Below are positions 35,975-43,976 of a stretch of 64,000 nt of DNA, piece after piece. The stretch covers positions 1-64,000 of the forward strand of contig DASTXE010000001.1 in assembly GCA_035765535.1 (NCBI GenBank), written 5' to 3'. This DNA is from Rickettsiales bacterium. GTDB lineage: Bacteria; Pseudomonadota; Alphaproteobacteria; Rickettsiales; JABCZZ01. The number at the start of each line of letters is the position of its first letter. Positions within the stretch are counted from its first letter, which is position 1. The translations under genes and the position numbers were made by a program. The notes under the pieces are model-generated. The model saw nothing but the letters and a program-made list of their open reading frames with translations, was not told the DNA's origin and did not search any database.

Positions 35975-36220
35975 TTAAGCGGCAGCGGAGCTGTGCTGCT
36001 GGATGTAGTTGATGGCATCCTGGATCGTCAGGATTTTTTCAGCAGCTTCATCCGGGATTTCGCAGTTGAATTCTTCTTCGAACGCCATAACCAATTCTAC
36101 CGTGTCAAGGCTGTCGGCTCCGAGATCATCGATAAAGCTGGCTTCGGGGACTGCTTTCGCTTCGTCAACACCAAGATGTTCTACTACGATCTTTTTTACA
36201 CGTGCAGCGATATCGGTCAT
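35975..36220 (-). CDS. acpP: Acyl carrier protein
   Basis: 81 residues from the Met with AAGGA upstream (an in-frame extension of 16 residues is not supported). Four-helix ACP; the phosphopantetheine-bearing Ser37 is in [18 protein letters not shown]. Carries growing acyl chains in fatty-acid synthesis. The activating holo-ACP synthase AcpS is encoded at 48.5 kb. Confidence 0.97.
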   Translation of the reverse strand: MTDIAARVKKIVVEHLGVDEAKAVPEASFIDDLGADSLDTVELVMAFEEEFNCEIPDEAAEKILTIQDAINYIQQHSSAAA

Positions 36221-36307
36221 AAGTCTAAAATCCTTAGTTGTTTGCAAATTACAGATGCTAAGTAGCATAGTGAAAATGGTTTGTCTAATATAATTGTTGC
36301 ACCAGTC

Positions 36308-36799
36308 TTAGTTGTTGAATTTCATAGCTGTTCCAAGTGAAATAAGAGCGTTTCGCAGCGCCTCGTCAGCGCAGGATGACGTGATCTCGCAGATCGTTTC
36401 CGACGGCACACATGGCTTGGAACGCGAAGCGGGCGGCTGCTTGCGTAGTAATGCGGAGCTGGTTTGCATGCATGTGATCTTCTGCACGACGCTGCTGCCG
36501 AAATACACCGCAATCCGTTTCAGAATCAGCGGCTGCATATGCTGAAGCTCAAGTGCACGGCCGCTTGCGACCAGCACGTGCAATGTGCCGCCGGTCTTGC
36601 GATTGCCCAGTGTAAGCTTCTGAGGAATGCAGCAGGCGGCAAGTTCAGCACCGACAATCTCTGCCCACTTTGTCAGTATGCGGTGTTCGGCGAATCCGTA
36701 TTTTTTATAAATTGGTTTCAGCACAGGTTCGGCAGAAGCTGCAAATGGCTTCGGGAAAAGTGAATAGCGCTTGATGGCGGGATTTTTATCTTTATCCAT
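36308..36799 (-). CDS. dciA: DciA-like DUF721 protein (replicative helicase operator)
   Basis: 163 residues. The DUF721 pattern is clear in the first 100 residues: basic start, HRILTKWAEIVGAELAACCIPQKLT, a short Gly-rich turn, TLHVLVASGRALELQHMQPLILKRI. DciA is thought to load DnaB helicase in bacteria without DnaC. The C-terminal ~60 residues are Ser/Pro/Cys-rich and look unstructured. It starts inside the end of the genes reading the same way; the protease gene start is downstream and overlaps its first bases, so the two are coupled. Confidence 0.75.
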   Translation of the reverse strand: MDKDKNPAIKRYSLFPKPFAASAEPVLKPIYKKYGFAEHRILTKWAEIVGAELAACCIPQKLTLGNRKTGGTLHVLVASGRALELQHMQPLILKRIAVYFGSSVVQKITCMQTSSALLRKQPPASRSKPCVPSETICEITSSCADEALRNALISLGTAMKFNN

Positions 36800-38183
36800 G
36801 TCCCGCGCTCAAATGAAATTGTGAACCATCTTCCTTATGCTCCTGTCTTTCCTTTTCAGCATAAAGGCGAAGATCGTTTGCCCGCAGTTTTGCAGTCCGG
36901 TCATTGCCGAGGTTCTTCAGCGCAAGATTGACATTGCGTATAACTTCGCCTGGATTGTCCTCCAGTGAAGATTCTTCGGCGGAGGCCAGATAAAATTTCC
37001 CCATATTACCAGCTTGTGCATATGCCTGTGCGAGCTGATGCCAGGTGTTAGGATCGGCGCTGTCCAGGATGTTGGCATGTTCAAGTACATGGATAGCTTT
37101 AGCAAGATTGTCTTTGCTTTGATTGGCGAGCAGCACTTTGCCGTAATCGGTCAGGATCAGAGGCGAATTAGGCAGAAGAGTGGCTGCTCTTGCATAAGAT
37201 TGCAGTGCCTCGGCGACGCGGCCGTTTTCAAACAGTATCTGTCCGCGCAGTTCATGGAAGAAAGGATCTTTAGGCGACTCCTTGATAAGGCTGTCGATTT
37301 CCGCAAGCGCCTGCGGCAAATCCGGAAGGCGGTAATAAGCAATGGCGCGCGCATAGCGGGCAGGGACGGAGTGGTCCGTCTTAGGATAGGTATTGAGTGT
37401 TTGCTCTGGCGGATCGATAAAGCCGCTGAGCTTGGCGATCATGCGGGCGTGGCGTTCATTAAAACCTGCAGGCTCGAAGTCTTCCCTGATAGTGGAATGC
37501 ATGACGTGATCGCGAATATGGGTGATACGGTCGATGTTAAGCGGATGGGTGCGCGTATAGGGATCGGGGCTGCCATAGCTGCGGTTCTCATCCTGGCGGA
37601 GTATTTCCATCATTCGCAGCATGCCGGAAGCGGAAATACCGAGCTGGTCGAGATAGTCAAGTGCCGCCTGATCTGCGGCGCTTTCATTTCCACGGCTGAA
37701 ATGCAGGTAATTGCGCATAGCCACTTGCTGGCCCGCGCTCATGACGGCCATGCCTTCTTCGCCGCCGCCGCCAGCCACCATCGCTGCACCCAGAACCGCG
37801 GAAATAATGGCTCCCATCTGCGCGTTCTTAAGCTGTTCCGTGCCCTGCGCAAGATGGCCGCCCGCCATATGGCCGGTTTCATGCGCCATAACGCCGATAA
37901 GCATGTTCGGTGTATCGGTCTTCAGAATCAGGCCCGTATGAATGAACATATTCTGTCCGCCTGCTACATAGGCATTGATGCTGGAATCGTTGACGATGAA
38001 GAGATGCACAGCCTTGGGGTTAAGCCCTGCTTCTTTGAAAATGGGATTGCCATACGCACGCAACGTGTCTTCAATTTCCGCATCGCGTATCAGTGAAATG
38101 GCATGAGCGGAGGACGAGAAAAAACATACTGCCGCGTATAGCAGCAGATAGAAGAGATGAAAAAACGAACGGGTAGGATTCAT
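36792..38183 (-). CDS. Periplasmic M48 metalloprotease with TPR domain (BepA/YfgC-like)
   Basis: 463 residues from the first ATG (a TTG lies 10 codons upstream). Signal peptide about 28 residues ending SSAHA. Protease domain with zinc motif HETGH (101-105), third ligand Glu in RGNESAADQAALDYL, and the latch-like FIHTGLI before it. From about 290 on, helical TPR repeats (ARAIAYYRLPDLPQALAEID; LRGQILFENGRVAEALQSYA). BepA-type proteases check and degrade misassembled outer-membrane proteins such as LptD and BamA. Its end overlaps the start of dciA by 8 bases on the same strand. Confidence 0.9.
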   Translation of the reverse strand: MNPTRSFFHLFYLLLYAAVCFFSSSAHAISLIRDAEIEDTLRAYGNPIFKEAGLNPKAVHLFIVNDSSINAYVAGGQNMFIHTGLILKTDTPNMLIGVMAHETGHMAGGHLAQGTEQLKNAQMGAIISAVLGAAMVAGGGGEEGMAVMSAGQQVAMRNYLHFSRGNESAADQAALDYLDQLGISASGMLRMMEILRQDENRSYGSPDPYTRTHPLNIDRITHIRDHVMHSTIREDFEPAGFNERHARMIAKLSGFIDPPEQTLNTYPKTDHSVPARYARAIAYYRLPDLPQALAEIDSLIKESPKDPFFHELRGQILFENGRVAEALQSYARAATLLPNSPLILTDYGKVLLANQSKDNLAKAIHVLEHANILDSADPNTWHQLAQAYAQAGNMGKFYLASAEESSLEDNPGEVIRNVNLALKNLGNDRTAKLRANDLRLYAEKERQEHKEDGSQFHLSAGHG

Positions 38184-38371
38184 AGGGGGATTATATTTGT
38201 TGTAATTATGCAACTATGCGTGCAAAATAGTCTCATATCCACTAGGAAAAGCTCTGTATTGTATAGAATATAAATCGATAATTAGCAATTATCATGTACT
38301 CTCAATATTGCCAAAATAGTGCGGCATGTATAAAAGCTGGGCATAAAAACAAGAACAACGACGGAAAAGCC

Positions 38372-39184
38372 ATGAACGGAAATGAAAACGGGCGGAATTT
38401 TGCCAGCAAAGTTGCTATCGCTGGTCTTCTGCTTTTAGCTACAACGGTATTGTCGGCCTGTGCAGAAAAGAAAGCGGGAGAACCTCTCAAGGTAGACCTT
38501 GCGGATAATAATAAGGCTGCAGCTCAGCAGGATCGCGAAGAACCCACTCCGCAGGATCGGGACGCGCTGGAACCCCTGAACCGTGGCATCTTCAAGTTTA
38601 ACGAAGTGCTGGACGGCGTGCTGTTAAAGCCGCTTGCGCATATTTATCTCGGCGTCATGCCGGAATACGGCCAGAAGATGGTCAGGAACGTGCTGACCAA
38701 CCTGACTTCGCCGGTCGTATTCCTGAACTCGGCGCTGCAGGGTGACGTCAATAACGCTGAGCGCACATTCGGTCGCTTTGTCGTGAACTCCACACTCGGC
38801 GTGGCCGGTGCGTTCGACGTGGCTACGGAATTCGGCATCAAGAAAGAGCGCCGCAAGGATTTTGGCCAGACGATGGGCGTCTATGGCGCCGGTACGGGAA
38901 CCTATATCGTATTGCCGGTACTCGGTCCGTCCGATGCGCGTGATACGCTCGGTCTGCTGGTCGACATCGCATCCGATCCGTTCACCTATATCCTGACGAC
39001 GAACGAGTCGCTCGCGCGCGGCGCGGTGGACGGTCTCGTGAAGCGTGCGGATTACCTGCCGGTCACGGATCGCGTTTACCGCGACTCCTTCGATCCGTAT
39101 GCGACATTCCGCAGCATGTATCTGCAGAACCGTGGCAGCTTCGTGAAGAACTATCTCGGGGATGATGCGCGGGAGCAAAAATAG
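38372..39184 (+). CDS. mlaA: MlaA (VacJ) outer-membrane lipoprotein
   Basis: 270 residues from the ATG at 38372. Lipoprotein signal with lipobox VLSAC (Cys30). After an Ala/Gln/Glu linker comes the MlaA domain: DALEPLNRGIFKFNEVLD, RNVLTNLTSPVVFLNSALQGD, RFVVNSTLGVAGAFDVATEFG and a GPSDARDTLGLLVD segment. MlaA takes mislocalised phospholipids from the outer leaflet of the outer membrane and passes them to MlaC. mlaC follows 85 bases downstream; the ABC part (mlaFED) is not in the window. Confidence 0.95.
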   Translation: MNGNENGRNFASKVAIAGLLLLATTVLSACAEKKAGEPLKVDLADNNKAAAQQDREEPTPQDRDALEPLNRGIFKFNEVLDGVLLKPLAHIYLGVMPEYGQKMVRNVLTNLTSPVVFLNSALQGDVNNAERTFGRFVVNSTLGVAGAFDVATEFGIKKERRKDFGQTMGVYGAGTGTYIVLPVLGPSDARDTLGLLVDIASDPFTYILTTNESLARGAVDGLVKRADYLPVTDRVYRDSFDPYATFRSMYLQNRGSFVKNYLGDDAREQK

Positions 39185-39269
39185 GTTTTCTTCATAGAAT
39201 GTTCTGGGAAACAGGCTTTCTGCCTGTTAAAAGAGGACCTGATTGGAATTCCAAGAAAGAGAGGGCGAT

Positions 39270-39872
39270 ATGCGTGCAAAGCGTTGGCTTGCGGTTTTAG
39301 TGGTAGTGTTTGCGGGAATGTTTTCCGCATCTGTTTATGCAGATGACAAGGCGGACGCAAGCGCGTTCGTCAATAACCTGGGCAAGCAGGCATTGTCTGT
39401 TGTGAAAGGATCGCAGAGCGATCAGGAAAAGGAATCGGCACTGGAAAAAATGTTCCAGGAAAATGTCGATATCGACTGGATTGCAAAATTCGTAGTCGGC
39501 CGTAACTGGAAGGCGGCAACCCCGGAACAGCAGCAGAAATATCTTGCGAACTATAAAGCGTTTCTGATTGCGCATTACACGTCGGATTTTGCGAAGTTTA
39601 CGAATGCGAATTTTGAAGTTACGCGCGTAGTGCCGGACAACAGAGGCGGGCAGACAGTGACGATGCGTATTAAGCGTCCGCAGCAGGAAGATGTAATTGC
39701 AGAATATACCGTGAAGAAAAACGATGCGGGACAGTTCAAGGTGTATGACATCATTGTTGAAGGTGTCAGCATGATTACGACCCAGCGTTCGGACTTTTCT
39801 TCCGCCATTGCACAGAACGGGTTCGATTACCTGATCAATCAGCTGGGTGAACGCAGCAAGACCAAGCAATAA
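39270..39872 (+). CDS. mlaC: MlaC/Ttg2D periplasmic phospholipid carrier
   Basis: 200 residues from ATG 39270. Signal peptide ending SASVYA. Family pattern: FVNNLGKQALSVV, a middle segment FQENVDIDWIAKFVVGRNWKAATPEQQQKYLANYKAFL (shown in part), and a C-terminal VYDIIVEGVSMITTQRSDFSSAI. The protein shuttles phospholipids across the periplasm between MlaA and the inner-membrane MlaFEDB complex. Same strand and order as mlaA. Confidence 0.95.
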   Translation: MRAKRWLAVLVVVFAGMFSASVYADDKADASAFVNNLGKQALSVVKGSQSDQEKESALEKMFQENVDIDWIAKFVVGRNWKAATPEQQQKYLANYKAFLIAHYTSDFAKFTNANFEVTRVVPDNRGGQTVTMRIKRPQQEDVIAEYTVKKNDAGQFKVYDIIVEGVSMITTQRSDFSSAIAQNGFDYLINQLGERSKTKQ

Positions 39873-39940
39873 CTAAGGATGATCCAGGCCCGTATGAGAA
39901 GATCATGCGGGCCTGTGATACATGACGGCTGGGGTAGCGG

Positions 39941-40372
39941 ATGGACGTTTATACACTGATCCTCATAAACAGTTTTAAATCCGCCATTGCCTTTTCTACG
40001 GTGTCGGAAAATGCATGGTTTGCAGCCGTGCAGTTCGGCAGCCATAATCTCTGGTTTGCCACATTTGCAGCGGTGATCGGATCAGCATGTGGCGCACTGC
40101 TGAATTTTACTCTGGGTTATTATGTCGGCGGCAAACGTGGCGACTGGTTTGCGTTTAGCGAGCAATGGTATCAGCGCATAACACGCTATAACAATTATAC
40201 CATGTTCGTATTGATGGTTCCGTTCTCCGCTATTCCGGTCATTGGGACGTTTTTCAATCTTTATATATTGATTGCCGGATTCCTGCGCATAGCGCCGCGA
40301 AGAGCAATTGCGCTGATTGTAACAGGAAGAATATTATACTATCTGCTGTGCCTGGCGGGCGTTAACGTATAA
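39941..40372 (+). CDS. YqaA-like small membrane protein (DedA-related)
   Basis: 143 residues, four hydrophobic segments. The stretch AAVIGSACGALLNFTLGYYVG followed by a Tyr-rich loop and VPFSAIPVIGTFFNLYILIAGFLRI parallels YqaA/DedA proteins, which carry a glycine-rich re-entrant segment before a basic-residue helix (here RIAPRRAIALIVTGRILYY). DedA relatives are linked to lipid scramblase-like or proton-dependent transport; for this protein the role is not known. It lies next to the mla genes on the same strand but 68 bases apart. Confidence 0.7.
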   Translation: MDVYTLILINSFKSAIAFSTVSENAWFAAVQFGSHNLWFATFAAVIGSACGALLNFTLGYYVGGKRGDWFAFSEQWYQRITRYNNYTMFVLMVPFSAIPVIGTFFNLYILIAGFLRIAPRRAIALIVTGRILYYLLCLAGVNV

Positions 40373-40375
40373 AAT

Positions 40376-40996
40376 TTACGTCTTGATAAAGACGATTTTT
40401 GCAGCCCAGGCGACTTCCACATTCGTAATGTCGCTCGCATTATAAGCGATAAGATTATAGCGCCCCGGTTCGCTGCCAGCTTTCAGTGTACGCAGAAAAA
40501 CCCGTCCATCCGTCAGCTTCACCACACAGGGTTTGCCGAGAAACTCTGAATACGGTCCGGTACCGGTTTTGTTATAGGGGACCTGCCAGCCCTCAACCGG
40601 TTCAGTCGTGCTTGAGCCAGCCTTGCTGCTGTAATAAATAATCCAGCCTTCATGGAAGACGGGAAGCATGGCATCGGAAGTTACGCGCACTGCTGCAACG
40701 TCGGAAGGAGAGAATCCCGGCGGGCATTCAAGTGCGCCAGATGCGCTCGGTGAGATGGGAAAAATTTCTGCGTCGCGTCCGGCTTCGCCAGAGATATGAA
40801 TTTTTTCTTCCGGCTGCAGGACGCGCATGATCTTCTGCAATTTGTCCGCACGCAATACCTGAGTTTTCCCGCGCAGAAAATCCCGCACCGTGTCCTTGGG
40901 AACACCGGCCTGGCGTTCAAGTGCGGAGATGCTCAGCTTGTTCTGCGCAAGTCCGTTCTTGATGAGTGCTAACAAATTTTCACGAGTAATTTCCAT
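40376..40996 (-). CDS. S24/LexA-like repressor with degenerate catalytic dyad
   Basis: 206 residues. N-terminal helix-turn-helix (about 1-60; ISALERQAGVPKDTVRDFLRGK). C-terminal S24-type domain: VRVTSDAMLPVFHEGWIIYY, where the usual GDSM reads SDAM, placing Ala109 at the nucleophile Ser, and GKPCVVKLTDGRVFLRTLK, where Arg169 stands at the general-base Lys. Both changes predict a repressor that dimerises but cannot cleave itself. It is divergent from the gene at 41136; the 139 bases between hold paired operator-like dyads. Phage- or element-derived regulator is likely. Confidence 0.82.
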   Translation of the reverse strand: MEITRENLLALIKNGLAQNKLSISALERQAGVPKDTVRDFLRGKTQVLRADKLQKIMRVLQPEEKIHISGEAGRDAEIFPISPSASGALECPPGFSPSDVAAVRVTSDAMLPVFHEGWIIYYSSKAGSSTTEPVEGWQVPYNKTGTGPYSEFLGKPCVVKLTDGRVFLRTLKAGSEPGRYNLIAYNASDITNVEVAWAAKIVFIKT

Positions 40997-40999
40997 AAC

Positions 41000-41077
41000 G
41001 GTAATTTTCCTTCATTCTGCCCTTCAAGTCACTGGGGAAGATTCCCGTTGACAGTTGTGGGATATTTCCCGTAAATT
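41000..41077. promoter_or_regulatory. Repressor-operator region with two matching dyads and a promoter
   Basis: Two 12-bp dyads of form GGGA-N4-TCCC (41035-41046 and 41059-41070, both followed by G) have centres 24 bases apart. They flank and fill a promoter TTGACA (41048-41053), 18 bases, TAAATT (41072-41077) reading toward 41136. A weaker relative, GGTAATTTTCC (41000-41010), lies 3 bases before the repressor start codon. The layout suits repression of the rightward gene plus autoregulation. Confidence 0.6.
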
Positions 41078-41135
41078 TAAGGGTGTCTTGAAGACAATAA
41101 CCTTTTTCAATCATTTTCAATCAATGGAGCACAGG

Positions 41136-41678
41136 ATGGCGCGCAGGAAAAAGCATAATAAAGCACTTCTGAAACAATTGGATGGCTACCCGAACCTGCC
41201 GACACAGGAACGAATCGTCAAAGGAGGGGTGCTAATCAGGAATAATATAGGGATTGTGGATGAGCCGCTGCGAATCGATAAATTGCTCCGTAATGGCATT
41301 ATAGATGAAATGCAGCATCTGTATGGTCTGCAGATCATCACTTACTGGACGATTGCGAACCGTCCTTTCCTGCGCGGACCGTCTTATGAACCGCGTATCG
41401 GCAAGACTCATTCAAGTCTGGAGTTTATCAATCTTAGCCGCATGAGCGCCGAGGATAAGTTATATAAGACAATGGATGCATTGAACGCGCGCGAGCGAAA
41501 CCTGATCAGCAAAATATGTTTTGAGGAAATAGCGGCTATCGATGCGGGAAGAAGCATGGGGCTGCCGGTCAACGGTATCACTGTGTATGTGCGTGCCGCA
41601 TTTGATGCACTGGGAAATGCGTTATCCAGCATGCGTACTTTCTGCCGCGAGCAGGAAAAAAAGGAGGTGGCGCAATAG
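41136..41678 (+). CDS. Unknown protein divergent from the S24 repressor (DUF6456-like?)
   Basis: 180 residues from the ATG with GGAG six bases before it. Very basic N-terminus (MARRKKHNKALLKQLDGYP), then a predominantly helical domain (LRIDKLLRNGIIDEMQHLYGLQIITYW; LYKTMDALNARERNLISKICFEEIAAID; MGLPVNGITVYVRAAFDALGNAL, shown in part). The order of these helices, with a GLPVNG turn before the last, loosely resembles DUF6456 proteins of alphaproteobacteria, which often carry DNA-binding ends. I do not assign a function. It is controlled by the operator region upstream and followed by trxA after 72 bases. Confidence 0.78.
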   Translation: MARRKKHNKALLKQLDGYPNLPTQERIVKGGVLIRNNIGIVDEPLRIDKLLRNGIIDEMQHLYGLQIITYWTIANRPFLRGPSYEPRIGKTHSSLEFINLSRMSAEDKLYKTMDALNARERNLISKICFEEIAAIDAGRSMGLPVNGITVYVRAAFDALGNALSSMRTFCREQEKKEVAQ

Positions 41679-41750
41679 CGGTGGATAGCACTTGCGGCAC
41701 CCGTTTTCCTGACCTATATATAAAAGGACAACTGCATAAAGGATGTGTTT

Positions 41751-42068
41751 ATGACTGTACATATAAATGATGCCGATTTTGAAAAAGACGTATTGAAAGC
41801 TAACGGCCCAGTGCTGGTGGATTTCTGGGCGGAATGGTGCGGCCCCTGCAAGCAGATCGCTCCGATTCTCGACGAGATCGCTGGCGAGATGAAAGGCAAG
41901 GTCACTGTTGCCAAAGTGAACATCGACAAGAACCCCGAAACACCGCAAAAATATGGCGTGCGTGGTATTCCCACCCTGATCCTGTTTAAGGACGGCAAAG
42001 CTGTTTCGACCAAGGTGGGCTCCATGCCCAAGAGCAAGCTGGTCGAGTGGCTTGAATCGGTTGCTTAA
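41751..42068 (+). CDS. trxA: Thioredoxin
   Basis: 105 residues from the ATG preceded by AAAGGA (a GTG two codons upstream is less likely). Single thioredoxin fold with WCGPC (29-33), the buried Asp24, and the cis-Pro loop RGIPTLILF. Reduces disulfides in the cytosol, for example in ribonucleotide reductase, PAPS reductase and peroxiredoxins. Usually next to addA or folC in alphaproteobacteria; here it has unrelated neighbours. Confidence 0.97.
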   Translation: MTVHINDADFEKDVLKANGPVLVDFWAEWCGPCKQIAPILDEIAGEMKGKVTVAKVNIDKNPETPQKYGVRGIPTLILFKDGKAVSTKVGSMPKSKLVEWLESVA

Positions 42069-42085
42069 TTAATTATCAGTATGGG

Positions 42086-42169
42086 CTCTTCCGCGTGGGT
42101 ACGCGGAGGAGTTCTATACGACGACCCCACGGGGAATCCCGGCGGAGCCGGGATGGGGAAGCGTTCCCC
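42086..42169. repeat. Cluster of three consecutive hairpins
   Basis: (1) CTCTTCCGCGT-GGGT-ACGCGGAGGAG, 11 bp with one wobble, 42086-42111. (2) ATCCCGGC-GGA-GCCGGGAT, 8 bp, 42136-42154. (3) GGGGAA-GCG-TTCCCC, 6 bp, 42155-42169. They fill most of the 119 bases between trxA and the next gene. It may be a REP-like element or the trxA 3' end. Confidence 0.65.
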
Positions 42170-42187
42170 CATATATAAAAACCAAAT

Positions 42188-42982
42188 ATGTTTACGCCGG
42201 TCATAGCGACGGAAATAGAATTTTACCTGCATGGCGCAGATGAAAAATTCACGCCGGAACAAATCATAACATTGGTAAAAGAAGGCTGTGATAAAGCCTG
42301 TATCTGGCTTGCTTCCGCCGAGCAGGAGCGCGGGCGCAATCAATACGAAATAGCGCTGAATCCTTCCCCTGATTATAAGTCAGTTGCAACTGCGACAGAA
42401 TATTTCAAAACCGTGCTTGCGGATACATTCCTGCCCCACGGAATCAAGGATGATTTCTCCGCGAAGCCGCTACCGGATCAGCCGGGCAGCGGATTGCATA
42501 TCCACCTGCATTTGGAAGATACACAGGGAGTGAATATTTTCACTCGCGAGAACGATGTTTTCAGCGCGCCGCTTTTGCATGCTATGGGTGGACTGTTGGC
42601 AGGAATGAATCCGAATATGATGGTGTTTGCACCTTACCCTGAATCTTATTTGCGTTTCACGGGAAAATCCAATGCGCCTACAACAGTAAGCTGGGGTACG
42701 AACAATCGTACCACCGCTTTGCGTCTTCCCAATAAACCGCTTAACAACAAACATATTGAGCATCGTGTGGCCGGAAGCGATGCGAATATACTGCAGGTCA
42801 TAGAAGTCATTCTGGCTGGCGCTTTCTATGGAATTGAGAAGCGCTGCAATCCTGGCGAGCCGATCTATGGCGACGCTTCGCTGCCGCAATATAACCTGCC
42901 GTTGCTGGCCAGAAACATCGAGGAAGCTGCAAAATACCGGGAAGAGGCTGCCAACAATGTGAAAGCCTCAACAGATTATTGA
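42188..42982 (+). CDS. Truncated glutamine-synthetase-family protein (catalytic domain only)
   Basis: 264 residues against about 440 for the family. The N-terminal beta-grasp domain is missing: the protein begins almost at the first metal motif (Glu9-x-Glu11, TEIEFYL). The rest is recognisable: NQYEIAL, GSGLHIHLHL (metal His), MVFAPYPESYLRF, GTNNRTTALRLP and NKHIEHRVAGSDANILQVIEVILAGAFYGI (shown in part), closest to gamma-glutamyl-polyamine synthetase (PuuA)-like members. No Shine-Dalgarno is evident before the ATG. Because the active site of GS lies between subunits and uses the N-domain, activity is doubtful. It may be a decayed gene or a minimal ligase. Confidence 0.82.
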   Translation: MFTPVIATEIEFYLHGADEKFTPEQIITLVKEGCDKACIWLASAEQERGRNQYEIALNPSPDYKSVATATEYFKTVLADTFLPHGIKDDFSAKPLPDQPGSGLHIHLHLEDTQGVNIFTRENDVFSAPLLHAMGGLLAGMNPNMMVFAPYPESYLRFTGKSNAPTTVSWGTNNRTTALRLPNKPLNNKHIEHRVAGSDANILQVIEVILAGAFYGIEKRCNPGEPIYGDASLPQYNLPLLARNIEEAAKYREEAANNVKASTDY

Positions 42983-43022
42983 GATAATTCAATATATTTC
43001 TTGATTGTAACGAAACCTTCAC

Positions 43023-43051
43023 TTGGACTTGCAGGGGATTCCACCTATAAT
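43023..43051 (+). promoter_or_regulatory. Sigma-70 promoter for the 43.1 kb gene
   Basis: TTGGAC, 17 bases, TATAAT; one mismatch to the full consensus in the -35 plus one swap. The start point would be about 25 bases before the ATG. Confidence 0.7.
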
Positions 43052-43083
43052 TCAAGCTATGGCAATCTATCTAAAAGAATAAT

Positions 43084-43713
43084 ATGGGCTTTTGGCGTAA
43101 AGCAGCAGTAGTCGGATCGGTAGGCACAGTAGGCATCGGCGCAGTCGGGGGCTTTGACGCGATGAATGCTGTAGCTGCCAGCAATCCCGGCTGGGGTACG
43201 TTCTGGGCAGGAGCAGGGCATGCTATCAGCGGTGTGGCCACGGCAATCGGCCATGTGGTCGCGGATATACCCGGAGTGGCATCGACTATATTAACAGGCG
43301 CAAGTCATTTGGGAACCCAGGTGATGGGCGGCGCATTTGTGACGCATCTCATGGGGGCAACAGCAGCCGCAACGCTTGGCGCGTTTGGCGCGGTGGCCTT
43401 TCCGGTGGCGGCAGTAGGTATCGGGCTTTGGGCGGCTAAGAAAGTATGGGATCATTTCCGCCATAAAAATGATCATGTCGAACCGGCTCCATCACCGGAG
43501 CAGCAAATGCAACCGGAACGCGGACGTGGACGCGAGCGTGAGCGGGAAGGTCCTTCGGTCGATCAGCAGCAAGCCATGACAAGAGCCAGAGGGCAGGTGG
43601 ATAACATGAGCCTTCCCCAGAACGGATATAACGTAAATAGTGGCCAGACCGTGGTGGCGCCGCAAGGTGGTTATCCACCTCAGGCAAGGCAGCCCGTTAA
43701 CGTCCGGGGCTGA
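43084..43713 (+). CDS. Glycine-zipper-like hydrophobic protein with polar tail, unknown
   Basis: 209 residues. The first ~120 residues are Gly/Ala/Val-rich with many GxxxG spacings (VGSVGTVGIGAVGG; GAGHAISGVATAIGHVVAD; LMGATAAATLGAFGAVAFPVAAVGIGLW, in part), suggesting membrane-inserted helices. From about 122 the chain is charged (KKVWDHFRHKNDHVEP), then an Arg/Glu repeat (GRGREREREG) and a Gln/Pro/Gly tail. No cleavable signal peptide is clear. Similar architecture occurs in the genes at 57040 and 57691. Not recognised; pore- or membrane-remodelling proteins have such zippers, but that is speculation. Confidence 0.75.
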   Translation: MGFWRKAAVVGSVGTVGIGAVGGFDAMNAVAASNPGWGTFWAGAGHAISGVATAIGHVVADIPGVASTILTGASHLGTQVMGGAFVTHLMGATAAATLGAFGAVAFPVAAVGIGLWAAKKVWDHFRHKNDHVEPAPSPEQQMQPERGRGREREREGPSVDQQQAMTRARGQVDNMSLPQNGYNVNSGQTVVAPQGGYPPQARQPVNVRG

Positions 43714-43971
43714 TTAGGCTTTCGCATCCCACTCGTAAATTTTAATGTCGGAAGAATTGGTCGTGTAGACCGGATCGCGAAACGCGATGGACTTCGCTTC
43801 TTCCATATCTTTCACTTTCAGCAGGTACGCACCGCCGGTTTTATCCGTGAACGGCCCGGCATATTCCAGCTTGCCCTGCTTACGCAATTCATCCAGGAAT
43901 GCATAGTGCGGTTCAATGGCGGATTGCTGGAAGGTCGGTTTGCGCGTGGTCATGACGAGATATTTGATCAT
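43714..43971 (-). CDS. YciI-family protein
   Basis: 85 residues, one YciI domain. Family residues: His22 in EPHYAFLDEL, the GP..DK.GG turn (YAGPFTDKTGGAYLLKV), and Asp in FRDPVYT. YciI proteins are small cytosolic dimers with a His-Asp pocket; some are dehalogenase- or lyase-like, most unknown. Its stop abuts the stop of the preceding convergent gene and it follows trpA by 5 bases on the same strand, so it probably belongs to the trpBA transcript. Confidence 0.88.
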   Translation of the reverse strand: MIKYLVMTTRKPTFQQSAIEPHYAFLDELRKQGKLEYAGPFTDKTGGAYLLKVKDMEEAKSIAFRDPVYTTNSSDIKIYEWDAKA

Positions 43972-43976
43972 AAAAA

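Noticed and set aside
37014-38096. 360-codon + strand frame across the M48 protease gene
   Set aside because: Antisense to a gene with clear catalytic motifs; no family features.
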